DNA from: Peribacillus frigoritolerans
GTDB lineage: Bacteria > Bacillota > Bacilli > Bacillales > DSM-1321
Direction of reading: 5' to 3'
NCBI RefSeq assembly: GCF_030676415.1
Contig: NZ_JAUUTW010000006.1
Span: 124,001 to 188,000, forward strand
Length of the DNA stretch: 64,000 nucleotides
Under the pieces are notes generated by a model. That model was given only the letters and a program-made list of their open reading frames with translations. It was not told the DNA's origin and ran no database searches. Positions 37,162 to 45,755 of the stretch are shown here, piece by piece (position 1 is the first letter of the stretch; every line of letters starts with the position of its first letter). Both the position numbers and the translations under genes were made by a program.

Positions 37162-38669
37162 CGAAAGCAAAACGATACAATCCACTTCTTATGCTCTTTA
37201 ATTTCTGTAAATTAATCAGGAATTCCATTTTCTTTGTCATTTATTTCTTTGTGATCAAAGCTGGTTCTGAATCCACCTTCATCACATACGGCAGGATTGT
37301 TTTTTTTATAGCTTTCGGATTAACACTTATTTCAATTATTTTAAAATGGTTCACTCATAAATTCGAACTTGATAATCGTTCCTTTCATCTATACAAAGGA
37401 ATTTTCAGTAAATCTGAACGGACCATTCCTTTTTCTGAAATTCAAAACGTCAATCGTCATACATCTTTATTCCATCGGATTTTTAAAGTGACATCCGTCA
37501 ATTTTGAAACAGGAATAGCAGGTGGGGATGCTGATGTTAGATTCGAAGTCATTTCTCAAAAGGAAGCAGATCGGATGGAATCGCATATGAAAAGTACTGT
37601 CCAGGAAGAATTGGCGACCATTCATGCTAGCGAATATAAAGATATTGCTTCAGTTGAAGCGGAAGTTAAAAAAGGAATTTCAAATCGGACCAATCATTAT
37701 AAGCCGACAAAAAAGGATATTATAAAAGCATCCTTTACATCTCTTAGTTTCCTGGTCCTTATTCCTTTGATTAGTTCTTTTTATTTCAAAATCAATGAAA
37801 TCTTTCATGTGGAAAATGAAGCAGTGGGGATTTTTGAAAAGCTAATCGGCTCTTGGTGGATGGTGACGTTCATTATCATTGTTCTCGTCATTGCTTCTAT
37901 CACTTTCGGAATAGTGAGGACATTTTTAAAATATGGGAATTATCAAGTTTCCTCAGACCATGATCGAATTTACATTACGAAAGGTCTGATCGATGAAACT
38001 GCCTTTTCTATATCCAAAGAAAAAGTGCAGGCAATTGAAATTAAACAGTCCATCATGAAACGGATACTCGGACTTGCCGAAGTGAAGCTGACAAGTGCAG
38101 GGGGTTTAAGTTCTGAAGAAGATACGCTTGAAATCAACTCACTCTATCCCTATCTACCTGTTAAACGGGCATATGAAATGGTTTCGGAAATATTGCCATT
38201 TTATGAAATAACACAGAAGATGACTCCTCTCCCGATAAAATCCTTTTGGGTGCGCATATTGTGGCCAAGCTGGCTCTGGATCATTGCAACGGTTTTCTTA
38301 TTATATTTCAAGCCGACTGTTCTGGAAGTGGAGGAAACATGGTGGATGCTATCTGCTATCCTGTTAATTATTATATTTGTTTCAAGATTGTTAGATTTCT
38401 TCAATACCTTCTACATTTTGAACGATCACTTCATTCAATTCAAAAAAGGGAGTATGGCCACATCTTTATTCGTTTCAAAACGAGATAAGATCATTGAAGT
38501 GAACGTAACCCGAAATATCATTCAAAAAATGCTCGGCCTTGCATCCATTGGGACAATCAATCGGGCTAAACCGGTGCATCATGCTGGTATTAATCATGTG
38601 TCTATAGAGATGGCTGACGCGTTTTACAAATGGTATATGGAACGTAGAAATGAAATCAAAGTTGAATGA
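37158..38669 (+). CDS. bacterial PH-domain membrane protein (YdbT-like)
   Basis: A 503-residue membrane protein with repeated bPH_2 domains between paired hydrophobic helices: one after residue ~70 (FELDNRSFHLYKGIFSKSER, IPFSEIQNVNRHTSLFHRIF), one near 265-340 (DRIYITKGLIDETAFSISKE) and a third at the end (HFIQFKKGSMATSLFVSKRD). This is the YdbT layout. The start overlaps the ydbS-like stop by 4 nt (ATGA), so the two are coupled and probably form a membrane complex. Confidence 0.88.
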   Translation: MTKAKRYNPLLMLFNFCKLIRNSIFFVIYFFVIKAGSESTFITYGRIVFFIAFGLTLISIILKWFTHKFELDNRSFHLYKGIFSKSERTIPFSEIQNVNRHTSLFHRIFKVTSVNFETGIAGGDADVRFEVISQKEADRMESHMKSTVQEELATIHASEYKDIASVEAEVKKGISNRTNHYKPTKKDIIKASFTSLSFLVLIPLISSFYFKINEIFHVENEAVGIFEKLIGSWWMVTFIIIVLVIASITFGIVRTFLKYGNYQVSSDHDRIYITKGLIDETAFSISKEKVQAIEIKQSIMKRILGLAEVKLTSAGGLSSEEDTLEINSLYPYLPVKRAYEMVSEILPFYEITQKMTPLPIKSFWVRILWPSWLWIIATVFLLYFKPTVLEVEETWWMLSAILLIIIFVSRLLDFFNTFYILNDHFIQFKKGSMATSLFVSKRDKIIEVNVTRNIIQKMLGLASIGTINRAKPVHHAGINHVSIEMADAFYKWYMERRNEIKVE

Positions 38670-39027
38670 AAGGGGTAAGTCGATTCGTATCTAAATTGAG
38701 GATGGCAGAAATATGAGAGAAAGCAGGGATAACGATCAACTTACAAAACCAAATAAAGACGAGACAAACATCAGGATAAGTGTTCGATCAGATCATGATT
38801 ATTTACATTTACTGTCAATATATATAAGTATAAAGCCTGTATGAGGACGATGTATTGTCAATAATGGGATTCCTTTTCAGCAATACACCTTACTGTGGAT
38901 CTTATTTACCATTTTTTATAATTAAAGTAATAAAACACCAATATTATAAATCCATACGTTATAATGAATGGGCTCCAAGGGAAGTGTCAGAAACCTGCAG
39001 GAGTGATCATATGAATGGAGGTAATAT
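38670..39027. other. gene-free region upstream of the peptidoglycan-binding protein
   Basis: About 360 AT-rich bases. A 43-codon ORF (38713-38844) has no family match or convincing ribosome site. The last 120 bases presumably carry the promoter of the following gene. No terminator is evident after the ydbT-like gene. Confidence 0.4.
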
Positions 39028-39588
39028 GTGTTGAAGAAAAAATTATTGGTCATGATTCCAACAGTTGCCCTGATGTTGGCCCCTCTAGGAACGGGAACTT
39101 CAATTACCCACGCAGCATCAAAGGGCAGTCAAATCCAGAAAATCGAAACGAAGGCGGAAACACGTCCGACCCTCAGGAAAGGCTCACGTTCGAGTTATGT
39201 AAAAGACTTACAGCAAAGCCTTAAAGATGTTAAATATAATGTAGGCGTTGATGGGATTTTCGGTACCCAAACACAAAATGTGGTTAGGGAGTTTCAAGTG
39301 GATCATAACTTGAGTTCAGATGGTATCGTCGGTCCGCTGACATGGGCTGCTTTAGATGAAAATAAGGTGGAAAGAAAACAGTTCACGGAGAAAGACGCAA
39401 TCGCGTTAGGGAAGAAGAAGCTGGGTAACAAGATCGTATTCAGCGGTGATGGCAGATTGCTGAAAGATGGCAAAGGAAAATCATATTACAAATATAAAGC
39501 AGCTAATCAAGATTGGATCGATCAAGGCGGATCAGGAACGATTGGGTGGTTTCATATTTATAAAGATGGCCGTGTAGTGGAACAATAA
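39028..39588 (+). CDS. secreted peptidoglycan-binding protein
   Basis: A 186-residue exported protein. Signal peptide residues 1-30 (basic MLKKKLL, hydrophobic core, cleavage near THAASK). A PG_binding_1 domain spans about residues 50-110 (LRKGSRSSYVKDLQQSLK, GVDGIFGTQTQNVVREFQ, SDGIVGPLTWAAL). A C-terminal domain of ~75 residues (YKYKAANQDWIDQGGSGTIG then WFHIYKDG) is unassigned. It should bind the cell wall. GGAGGT precedes two adjacent non-ATG starts (GTG, TTG). A short hairpin and T-run follow. Confidence 0.85.
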   Translation: MLKKKLLVMIPTVALMLAPLGTGTSITHAASKGSQIQKIETKAETRPTLRKGSRSSYVKDLQQSLKDVKYNVGVDGIFGTQTQNVVREFQVDHNLSSDGIVGPLTWAALDENKVERKQFTEKDAIALGKKKLGNKIVFSGDGRLLKDGKGKSYYKYKAANQDWIDQGGSGTIGWFHIYKDGRVVEQ

Positions 39589-39610
39589 AGGAGTATACAT
39601 GCAAAGAATG

Positions 39611-39638
39611 TTCTCACTTTAAGTGGGTTTTTTTTTTG
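39611..39638 (+). terminator. short Rho-independent terminator
   Basis: A small CTCACTT / AAGTGGG-type hairpin (CACTT-T-AAGTG core) followed by at least ten T, shortly after the peptidoglycan-binding gene. Confidence 0.6.
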
Positions 39639-39706
39639 TGAAGCATGGATATAATAAGATGACTAAATACATCTATTTTTGGCTATAAATAACAAGTAAA
39701 TAAAGA

Positions 39707-39777
39707 TATAATAGTAAATGGACAGCAATTTGGTATAGTGGGCAGCGGTCACTCCTTTTCAGAAAGGGGGTGTCGCT
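39707..39777 (+). promoter_or_regulatory. toxin promoter -10 and SD-sequestering leader stem
   Basis: TATAAT at 39707-39712 is a good -10. In the leader, AGCG-GT-CACTCC (from 39744) can pair with GGGGGTG-T-CGCT (to 39777), placing the toxin's GGGGGTG ribosome site in a stem, as type I toxin mRNAs often do. Confidence 0.5.
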
Positions 39778-39778
39778 G

Positions 39779-39865
39779 GTGATTTCTATTATGGACGGAC
39801 TGATGCTAATGATTTCATTCGCCTCTTTAATCGTCGCAGTAATCGCGGTTACATTGAAAAAGTAA
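39779..39865 (+). CDS. holin-like type I toxin peptide
   Basis: A 28-residue hydrophobic peptide (GLMLMISFASLIVAVIAV core, KK at the C-terminus) preceded by GGGGGTG at 6-nt spacing to a GTG start. It fits the 'putative holin-like toxin' family (Fst/TxpA/BsrG-type), whose members insert in the cytoplasmic membrane. The downstream region has the terminator and convergent antisense promoter expected of a type I toxin-antitoxin locus. An internal ATG would leave only 24 residues. Confidence 0.75.
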   Translation: MISIMDGLMLMISFASLIVAVIAVTLKK

Positions 39866-40019
39866 CCCCCTCCATACCATCCGGCCAGATGTATGTAGGA
39901 AAAGGGTTACTTTCATGATCGAGTAGCAACTGACTTACCACAGAAAGCCGCTGCTCTTTATGCAGTTTGCTGTTCATTAAGACGCTGGTTTAACCAGTGT
40001 CTTTTTTTATATGTTAATT
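39856..40019 (-). ncRNA. predicted antisense RNA antitoxin
   Basis: From the promoter at 40026-40055 a minus-strand transcript of about 160 nt would run leftwards and overlap the 3' part of the toxin mRNA. Its own end is marked by a 9-bp stem, AAGTAACCC / GGGTTACTT (39860-39868 with 39904-39912), followed on the minus strand by a T-run inside the toxin's last codons. Size and 3'-3' overlap resemble SR4 and RatA of B. subtilis. Boundaries are predicted. Confidence 0.6.
39981..40008 (+). terminator. terminator of the toxin mRNA
   Basis: GAC-G-CTGGTT / AACCAG-T-GTC hairpin followed by seven T, about 115 nt after the toxin stop. Confidence 0.82.
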
Positions 40020-40025
40020 ATCTTT

Positions 40026-40055
40026 ATTATATCCTCATTTTACCTATACATTCAA
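40026..40055 (-). promoter_or_regulatory. promoter of the antisense RNA
   Basis: Minus-strand TTGAAT (40055-40050), 18-base spacer, TATAAT (40031-40026), just beyond the toxin mRNA terminator and pointing at it. Confidence 0.65.
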
Positions 40056-40119
40056 CTGAAAAACATGGAAAGAGCATAAATGAAGTTCGGGAAATCGATT
40101 CCGGAACTTAGAAAATCAA

Positions 40120-40566
40120 CTAGGTTTTCGTTAAATCCCTGCCGGTTTCCAACTTGAATAATTTCATTCCTTTATAAGAAACAATCGAAGGAATCATACA
40201 AAGCAAGGCCATCGGTAAACAATAAAGAAGATAGAAATGCCCTCCGTTTTCCAGCAAGGGAATATAGGCTAAAGCAACAAAAAGCAAAGTGAAAAAAATG
40301 ATCGTGAAAATCCCGAAAGATTGATGATAGAATGCATGAATTTCCCTTCTTCTTTCAATTTGGTTGGGTAAGGTCTTTGCTGCTTTGTGCGTTCGAAGGA
40401 ATAGGTACAAGGAGAACATTAGAAATAAAGCGGAAAATGGTAAAGCGATCGCAAATAATGAAACGTCAAGAATGGAAAGATAAAAGCTGGATAAAAAGAA
40501 AACTTCTGATATCCCTAATGCAAAACAATAATTGAAGATACTTATTCTATCAGGTTGTTTAAGCAT
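40120..40566 (-). CDS. membrane protein of unknown function
   Basis: A 148-residue protein with four predicted hydrophobic helices (about residues 12-30, 36-57, 83-103 and 110-130) and a basic loop between the second and third (RTHKAAKTLPNQIERRREIH). No family recognised. GGAGGG lies 5 nt before the ATG, supporting a real gene. It diverges from the phospholipase D-like gene. Confidence 0.68.
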   Translation of the reverse strand: MLKQPDRISIFNYCFALGISEVFFLSSFYLSILDVSLFAIALPFSALFLMFSLYLFLRTHKAAKTLPNQIERRREIHAFYHQSFGIFTIIFFTLLFVALAYIPLLENGGHFYLLYCLPMALLCMIPSIVSYKGMKLFKLETGRDLTKT

Positions 40567-40756
40567 GAAATCCCTCCTTCTATATCATATTATGCAACTG
40601 CTTTCATGTTCACCACTTTGTCACATTTAAAAGGAAAATAAATGCTCCAAGTTCGACGTAAAACAGGTAAACGGCCCCGCTCGCCTGCAGAAGTTGAATA
40701 GAGTCTTTTCATATTACGAATAGTAATAAAATATCGCTTAAAGGGGGGAGTGCTCA

Positions 40757-42184
40757 ATGACTGTAAAAACGGCAATTAAAGGATTTCTGCTCGTTCTTCT
40801 ATTATATTTCCTTTACGTAGTGGTGACGGCAGTGGTTCTTTTCCCCAAAGAAGAAAAAGAAGAAAATAGGCCGATTACACAAGTAAGCGCATATATGGGA
40901 GAGAAGGAAGCCACCGTGGATCGAGTCCTGCTTCTCGAAGACGGTTATGAGTCGGGACTCGCCCGAATGCGAATGATCCAGGAAGCCCAGCATACAATCG
41001 ATATCGCCTACTATGCTTTTGGAAAAGGCAAATCGACCGATCTTTTTCTTGGAGCCTTGATCGATGCGGCTGACCGAGGTGTCAAAGTCCGAATCCTTCT
41101 GGATGGAATATCCCATGGACTCAGAGGTCAATTAAGCAGTGCCCGTTATGCATTGGCTTCGCATGAAAACATTGAATTAAGATATTACGAAACCATGAAG
41201 CCATTTAAGCCGTGGACCTGGCATAATCGCCTTCATGACAAGATCATCACTGTAGATGGAAAGTTAGGCATCATCGGAGGGAGAAATATTGCCGATAAGT
41301 ATTTAGCAAGCAAGCCGCCGAGGAATTTTGTCTATGACAGGGATGTACTCATTTTCAATGCTAAAGAGGAGAAAGATAGTGTAATCGTTGAAATGAAGGA
41401 CTATTTGCATGAATTATGGACCCATCCGTATACGAGCGATGTTTTTTCGGACCTCTCGAAAAGGCAAACGGAAAAAGGAAAACGTGAAAGAGATGCATTA
41501 GCGAAACAATACAGCAAAGCTTTGCAAACTGAAACCGATTTCGTTAACCCAGTCGTCGATTGGAGCAAGGCTACAACACCTACTAAAAAAGTGTCCTTCA
41601 TTCATAATCCAATCGAACGTTTCAACAAACACCCTATTGTGTGGAGATCTCTAGTGGATATTGCTGCGAACGCCAATCAATCGGTATACATCCAAAGTCC
41701 CTATATTGTCCCTGCGGATGACTTGAAGGAATATGTACCGAAGCAAATGGATTCAAAGGCTGATTGGACCATCCTTACCAACTCGGCTGCATCAACCCCG
41801 AATATGATCGCTTTTTCCGGTTACTTGGCTCTTAGGGATAGTATCGTTGAGACGGGGGGAAGGCTTTTTGAATATTCAAAGCCTTATTCTTTGCATGGTA
41901 AATCGGTTGTCTATGATCAACGACTAAGTGCAGTGGGGTCCTACAATTTGGATTCTCGATCTGCCTTTTTAAATACAGAATCGATGGTGGTCATCGATAG
42001 TGAAGCATTTGCGGCACAGTTGATAGGGGTCATCGAGTCGAAAATCTCAAATAGTACACTCGTTGCGGACAATAAAAAATATATAGAACCGCCTGAAGAT
42101 CAGAAAAAGGAAGAGTCTTTTTTTAAAGCCACCTTTTTAAATGCCCTCTCGAAAATTACGGTATATTGGAATAGGTTCATTTGA
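40757..42184 (+). CDS. phospholipase D/cardiolipin synthase-family protein
   Basis: A 475-residue membrane-anchored PLD-superfamily enzyme. An N-terminal helix (residues 8-28) is followed by two complete HKD motifs: LHDKIITVDGKLGIIGGRN (H-x-K-x4-D, first domain) and LHGKSVVYDQRLSAVGSYNL (second domain). Each is followed by the G-G/S-x-N element, so the active site should be functional. It lacks the two N-terminal helices of typical cardiolipin synthases; a phospholipase or phosphatidyl transferase on the outer face is likely. AAGGGGGGAG precedes the ATG. Confidence 0.9.
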   Translation: MTVKTAIKGFLLVLLLYFLYVVVTAVVLFPKEEKEENRPITQVSAYMGEKEATVDRVLLLEDGYESGLARMRMIQEAQHTIDIAYYAFGKGKSTDLFLGALIDAADRGVKVRILLDGISHGLRGQLSSARYALASHENIELRYYETMKPFKPWTWHNRLHDKIITVDGKLGIIGGRNIADKYLASKPPRNFVYDRDVLIFNAKEEKDSVIVEMKDYLHELWTHPYTSDVFSDLSKRQTEKGKRERDALAKQYSKALQTETDFVNPVVDWSKATTPTKKVSFIHNPIERFNKHPIVWRSLVDIAANANQSVYIQSPYIVPADDLKEYVPKQMDSKADWTILTNSAASTPNMIAFSGYLALRDSIVETGGRLFEYSKPYSLHGKSVVYDQRLSAVGSYNLDSRSAFLNTESMVVIDSEAFAAQLIGVIESKISNSTLVADNKKYIEPPEDQKKEESFFKATFLNALSKITVYWNRFI

Positions 42185-42193
42185 ATGATGACG

Positions 42194-42228
42194 AAAAAGA
42201 CAGCAATCTCAGTGATTGTTGTCTTTTT
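42194..42228 (+). terminator. Rho-independent terminator
   Basis: AAAAAGACAGCAATC / GATTGTTGTCTTTTT stem with one wobble pair and a 5-nt loop, after the PLD gene. Confidence 0.85.
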
Positions 42229-42316
42229 AGCCTTTTCGGAGATTCTCTTATGAATAAATGTGTAATTTGCTATACTTGAGCAAGCTAATCATAACAATCG
42301 TAAGGAGAACAGAAAC

Positions 42317-43168
42317 ATGCAATCATTACAGCATCTATCGAAACATATTGTCTGCCTGCCGCCAGTTCAGGAAACGGATCGCCCGGTTCTTGCCGCCGTG
42401 ACGGGAAACAAGAAAACGCTCATCATCGATGCCGGTAATTCTGTCCGGCATGCACAGCTCTTTAAGGACGAATTGCTTCGGAATGATATGAGCGGGAACT
42501 TTCTCGTTCTTACCCATTCACACTGGGACCATGTATTCGGACTGGAGAATATCGGGATTCCGGTGATTTGTCAGGAAAAAACATACACCAACATTAAAGA
42601 TATGCAGCAGCTTTCATGGGAAGATCAGGCCCTTGATGAACGGGTCGAAGAAGGGACGGAGATTCCATTTTGCGCCGATGCAATCAAATTGGAACATGGG
42701 ACGAATAGAGAGATTACCTTCCCCCTGCCTGATATCATCTTTGAAAAAACGATGACGATCGATCTCGGCAATCTAACCTGTGTCATTGAACATGTTGGCG
42801 GCGACCATGCCAAAGATTCCTGCATCATTTATGTACAAGAGGAAAAAACATTATTTCTGGGAGACTGCCTTTATGCCAATCTTTATGCTGAAAAATGGAA
42901 TTATACGGCTGAACAGGCTTCTCTGCTCATTAAGAAAATTGAAGCCTATGATGCCGAAACATACATACTCTCCCATCATGATCAGCCTTGCACGAGACTG
43001 GAGATGGAGGCGGAGCTTAAGCTAATGAAAGAATGTGCCAGGGCAGTGGTCGAACATAGGGGAAACCAGGCTTTAATGGAACAGGAATTGGCTAAAGAAT
43101 TAAAGCGGGATTTAACTGAGGACGAGCTCGAAACAATTGGATTTTTCGTGAATGGGTATGTTGAGTGA
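42317..43168 (+). CDS. MBL-fold metallo-hydrolase
   Basis: A 283-residue metallo-beta-lactamase-fold enzyme. Metal ligands visible: THSHWDHVFG (H-x-H-x-D-H, about residues 66-72), GGDHAKDS, FLGDCLY (bridging Asp) and ILSHHDQP. A C-terminal helical region of ~60 residues extends the domain. Substrate unknown; close families include lactonase-like and thioesterase-like hydrolases. AAGGAGA lies upstream of the ATG. It is a stand-alone gene. Confidence 0.86.
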   Translation: MQSLQHLSKHIVCLPPVQETDRPVLAAVTGNKKTLIIDAGNSVRHAQLFKDELLRNDMSGNFLVLTHSHWDHVFGLENIGIPVICQEKTYTNIKDMQQLSWEDQALDERVEEGTEIPFCADAIKLEHGTNREITFPLPDIIFEKTMTIDLGNLTCVIEHVGGDHAKDSCIIYVQEEKTLFLGDCLYANLYAEKWNYTAEQASLLIKKIEAYDAETYILSHHDQPCTRLEMEAELKLMKECARAVVEHRGNQALMEQELAKELKRDLTEDELETIGFFVNGYVE

Positions 43169-43223
43169 TTTAAGCACTAAAGAACACAAAAAGGTAAAAA
43201 CGGTTATTATAAAGGTATGGGTG

Positions 43224-43260
43224 GGGTATGAGTTCGGTATTACTGGGCTCATACCCTTTA
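43224..43260. terminator. hairpin between convergent genes
   Basis: Perfect 9-bp stem GGGTATGAG / CTCATACCC with a 15-nt loop and a weak T-rich tail, between the MBL gene and the convergent LysE gene. Confidence 0.55.
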
Positions 43261-43325
43261 ATTTGACCTTTTTCCGTAAAAGTCCTCACTAAGCCCAATC
43301 ATGGACCCCACACCAAATCTTCAAA

Positions 43326-43958
43326 TTAATTATGAGCTTTTTCAAGAGCTAGCTTTATCCCGAAACCAATCAAGACCGTCCCGGTTATACCCTCGAAAAT
43401 CGCTTGGGTTCTAGGCTTTTTCATAAAAGCACTGATTTGGTTCAGCAGATAGATATAAAATACAAACCACAACGCAGTTAAAACGGTATACGTTATGCCC
43501 ATGATCAGGAACGGTAAAAACGTATCATTTCCTGGATTCACGAACTGAGGCAGAAACGTTAAAAAGAAGACGGCCACTTTAGGATTCAGCAGGTTGGTAA
43601 GGAACCCTTGCTTAAAGCAAGACTGGTTTTCGTACTTGCTTTTGACTGACGTTTCCGCCGCTGCGGCCACTTGCTTATTCCTTAATCCCCATAAGGTCTT
43701 GAAGCCTAGATATACCAAGTAAACGGCACCGACATATTTGAAGATGGAAAATAGTAAAGCGGATTTCACAATGATTGCTGAAAGTCCGAACACGGCAGCT
43801 GATGTATGAATAAGCAGGGCACAGCATGTGCCGAACATCGTTTTAAAACCTCCCGACGTCCCCACGGTAACGGTGTTCCTTGTTGCTATTGCTGTATCTG
43901 GACCAGGTAAGATGATGAGAAGGATGCACATGATGATGAACAAATAAAAGTTTTCCAT
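43326..43958 (-). CDS. LysE/RhtB-family amino acid exporter
   Basis: A 210-residue exporter with about six hydrophobic helices. The N-terminal LPGPDTAIATRNTVTVGTSG (LPGP motif plus G-x-x-x-G), VGAVYLVYLGFKTL and FLTNLLNPKVAVFFLTFLPQ blocks are characteristic of the family. It exports an amino acid or homoserine-lactone-like compound; the substrate is unknown. TGGAGGT precedes the ATG. It lies downstream of the kynurenine operon on the same strand but is separated from it by a terminator. Confidence 0.9.
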   Translation of the reverse strand: MENFYLFIIMCILLIILPGPDTAIATRNTVTVGTSGGFKTMFGTCCALLIHTSAAVFGLSAIIVKSALLFSIFKYVGAVYLVYLGFKTLWGLRNKQVAAAAETSVKSKYENQSCFKQGFLTNLLNPKVAVFFLTFLPQFVNPGNDTFLPFLIMGITYTVLTALWFVFYIYLLNQISAFMKKPRTQAIFEGITGTVLIGFGIKLALEKAHN

Positions 43959-44111
43959 ATTCGGACCTCCACTTTAGTGATGAATTCTGAAAATTATAAC
44001 ATAGATGTACTTGGTTTAGGGAGATGAATTTGATAGTCATGATTATCTCAGGACAATGGAGGAGAGGGGAAATCGGCTTGACTAAAAAGATACGGTGTTT
44101 AATGAAACAAA

Positions 44112-44150
44112 AAAACAAGCCAAATCATTTTTTGATCTGGCTCGTTTTTT
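44112..44150 (-). terminator. terminator of the kynurenine operon
   Basis: Hairpin ACAAGCCAAATCA / TGATCTGGCTCGT (two mismatches or wobbles), with T-runs on both strands, just beyond kynB. Confidence 0.82.
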
Positions 44151-44179
44151 TGTTAATTCAATACCAACACTGTTATATG

Positions 44180-44806
44180 TTAGGGTAACTTTTTCAACAC
44201 AGCACGTACAGGACTTCCATCTGCTTCAACTAATGGAAGAGGGAGGGCTGCCAGCTCATAATTACCCGGCCCGATACCGTCTAATACAAGTCCTTCCAAA
44301 ATGTGAATTCCATGATCGGCAAGTTCATGGTGGGCAGATAGTTCTTTACTATCCAGTGGATCTACTGATGGTAAATCAAGTCCAATAAGACGAACGCCGA
44401 CTTCTGAAAGATATGCCGCCAATTCTGGTTGGATATGAGGAATGGTTTGTGGAAATACACTTCGATCTTTCCATGCATCCGTGCGAATTAACAGACGCGT
44501 CACTCCTTCTAAATCTATATTGGATAATTCGTCGACTCCGATGCTTGTCTTGTTTGGTAAATGGATAACTCGGGCATTTCCCATATATAATTCGAGATCC
44601 AAATCAATCACTCTTTTTCCATCATCATCAAAATGAAAAGGTGCATCAATATGGGTACCGGTGTGGACACTCATATTGATTTGACCTACATTGACAGATC
44701 CACTTTCTTCTTTACTCCAATTGACTTTGTATGAGAAAGGGGTATCTCCAGGCCAAACTGCAACGTTTTCATCCAGACGTTGTGAAATATCAATCCATGT
44801 CCCCAT
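44180..44806 (-). CDS. kynB: arylformamidase (kynurenine formamidase)
   Basis: A 208-residue metal-dependent cyclase-family enzyme hydrolysing N-formylkynurenine to kynurenine. The metal motif HTGTHIDAPFHF (H-x3-H-x-D, about residues 47-58), the VWPGDTPF block at the N-terminus, GLDLPSVDP and HHELADHGIHILEGLVL are diagnostic of KynB. It is last in the kynU-permease-kynA-kynB operon. GGAGGT precedes the ATG. Confidence 0.95.
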   Translation of the reverse strand: MGTWIDISQRLDENVAVWPGDTPFSYKVNWSKEESGSVNVGQINMSVHTGTHIDAPFHFDDDGKRVIDLDLELYMGNARVIHLPNKTSIGVDELSNIDLEGVTRLLIRTDAWKDRSVFPQTIPHIQPELAAYLSEVGVRLIGLDLPSVDPLDSKELSAHHELADHGIHILEGLVLDGIGPGNYELAALPLPLVEADGSPVRAVLKKLP

Positions 44807-44845
44807 GCATTTACCTCCATCTCTTCTGGCTGTTTCTTGAATATC

Positions 44846-45700
44846 TTATAGCTTCGTTCTTAAACTCCATAGTTCTGGGAAAAAGTGTTGATCGAGTGCT
44901 CTTTTTAAATACGTTACACCTGATGATCCGCCAGTACCTTGTTTATTACCAATAATCCTTTCCACTGTGGTCATATGATTAAAACGCCATAATTGCTGTT
45001 GGTGGCCAATGTCCACTAACTTTTCGCCCAGCTCATATAAATCCCAATATTGCTCAACATCGCGATAAACTGTCAGCCACGCCTCTTCTACACTGGCATT
45101 TGGTTCATATTTTTGTGACCAATCCCTGCTGATGGCTTCTTGATCAATAGGTAATCCGCGCGCCACAAGAGCATTAATCGCCGCGTCATAAATACTTGGC
45201 TCATGAAGGGCCTGCTGCATTTGCTCGTATAGATCTGTCTGATGCTGATAGACTGATAGCGTATGGACATTTTTGTTTCCTAATGCAAATTCAATCAAAC
45301 GATTCTGATAAGATTGGAATCCGGAAGATTGTCCCAGTTTATCCCTGAACTCCATATATTCAGCCGGTGTCAAAGTTGAAAGGACATTCCATGACTGAAT
45401 TAATTGCTGCTGGATCCTCGAAACGCGCGACAGCATTTTAAACGAAGGTTCCAGCTTGTTTTGGCGGATAGACTCAGTTGCTGCTGTCAACTCATGTAAA
45501 ATGAGCTTCATCCATAGCTCACTCGCTTGATGGATAATGATAAATAGCATTTCATCATGATGATCGGAACATCTATGTTGACTAGTTAAAATCTTATCAA
45601 GGTGGAGATAATCTCCGTAAGACATCGATTTTTGAAAGTCGGTTTGAATGTCTTTCTCTAGACCAGTTAGTGTTTGTTCATTGTTATCGATATTCTTCAT
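44846..45700 (-). CDS. kynA: tryptophan 2,3-dioxygenase
   Basis: A 284-residue haem enzyme that opens the tryptophan indole ring. Family blocks: [15 protein letters not shown] near the N-terminus, [36 protein letters not shown], and the haem-ligand/substrate region [20 protein letters not shown] followed by SSGVTYL. Length is standard for bacterial KynA. It is transcribed with kynB 39 bp downstream. AGGGGAT lies before the ATG. Confidence 0.96.
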   Translation of the reverse strand: MKNIDNNEQTLTGLEKDIQTDFQKSMSYGDYLHLDKILTSQHRCSDHHDEMLFIIIHQASELWMKLILHELTAATESIRQNKLEPSFKMLSRVSRIQQQLIQSWNVLSTLTPAEYMEFRDKLGQSSGFQSYQNRLIEFALGNKNVHTLSVYQHQTDLYEQMQQALHEPSIYDAAINALVARGLPIDQEAISRDWSQKYEPNASVEEAWLTVYRDVEQYWDLYELGEKLVDIGHQQQLWRFNHMTTVERIIGNKQGTGGSSGVTYLKRALDQHFFPELWSLRTKL

Positions 45701-45755
45701 TCCGCAATCCCCTCACTTTTCATATGCAAAAAACTAAACGATTTATTCCACCATT

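Noticed and set aside
38713-38844. 43-codon ORF after the ydbT-like gene
   Set aside because: Weak initiation signal and no family.
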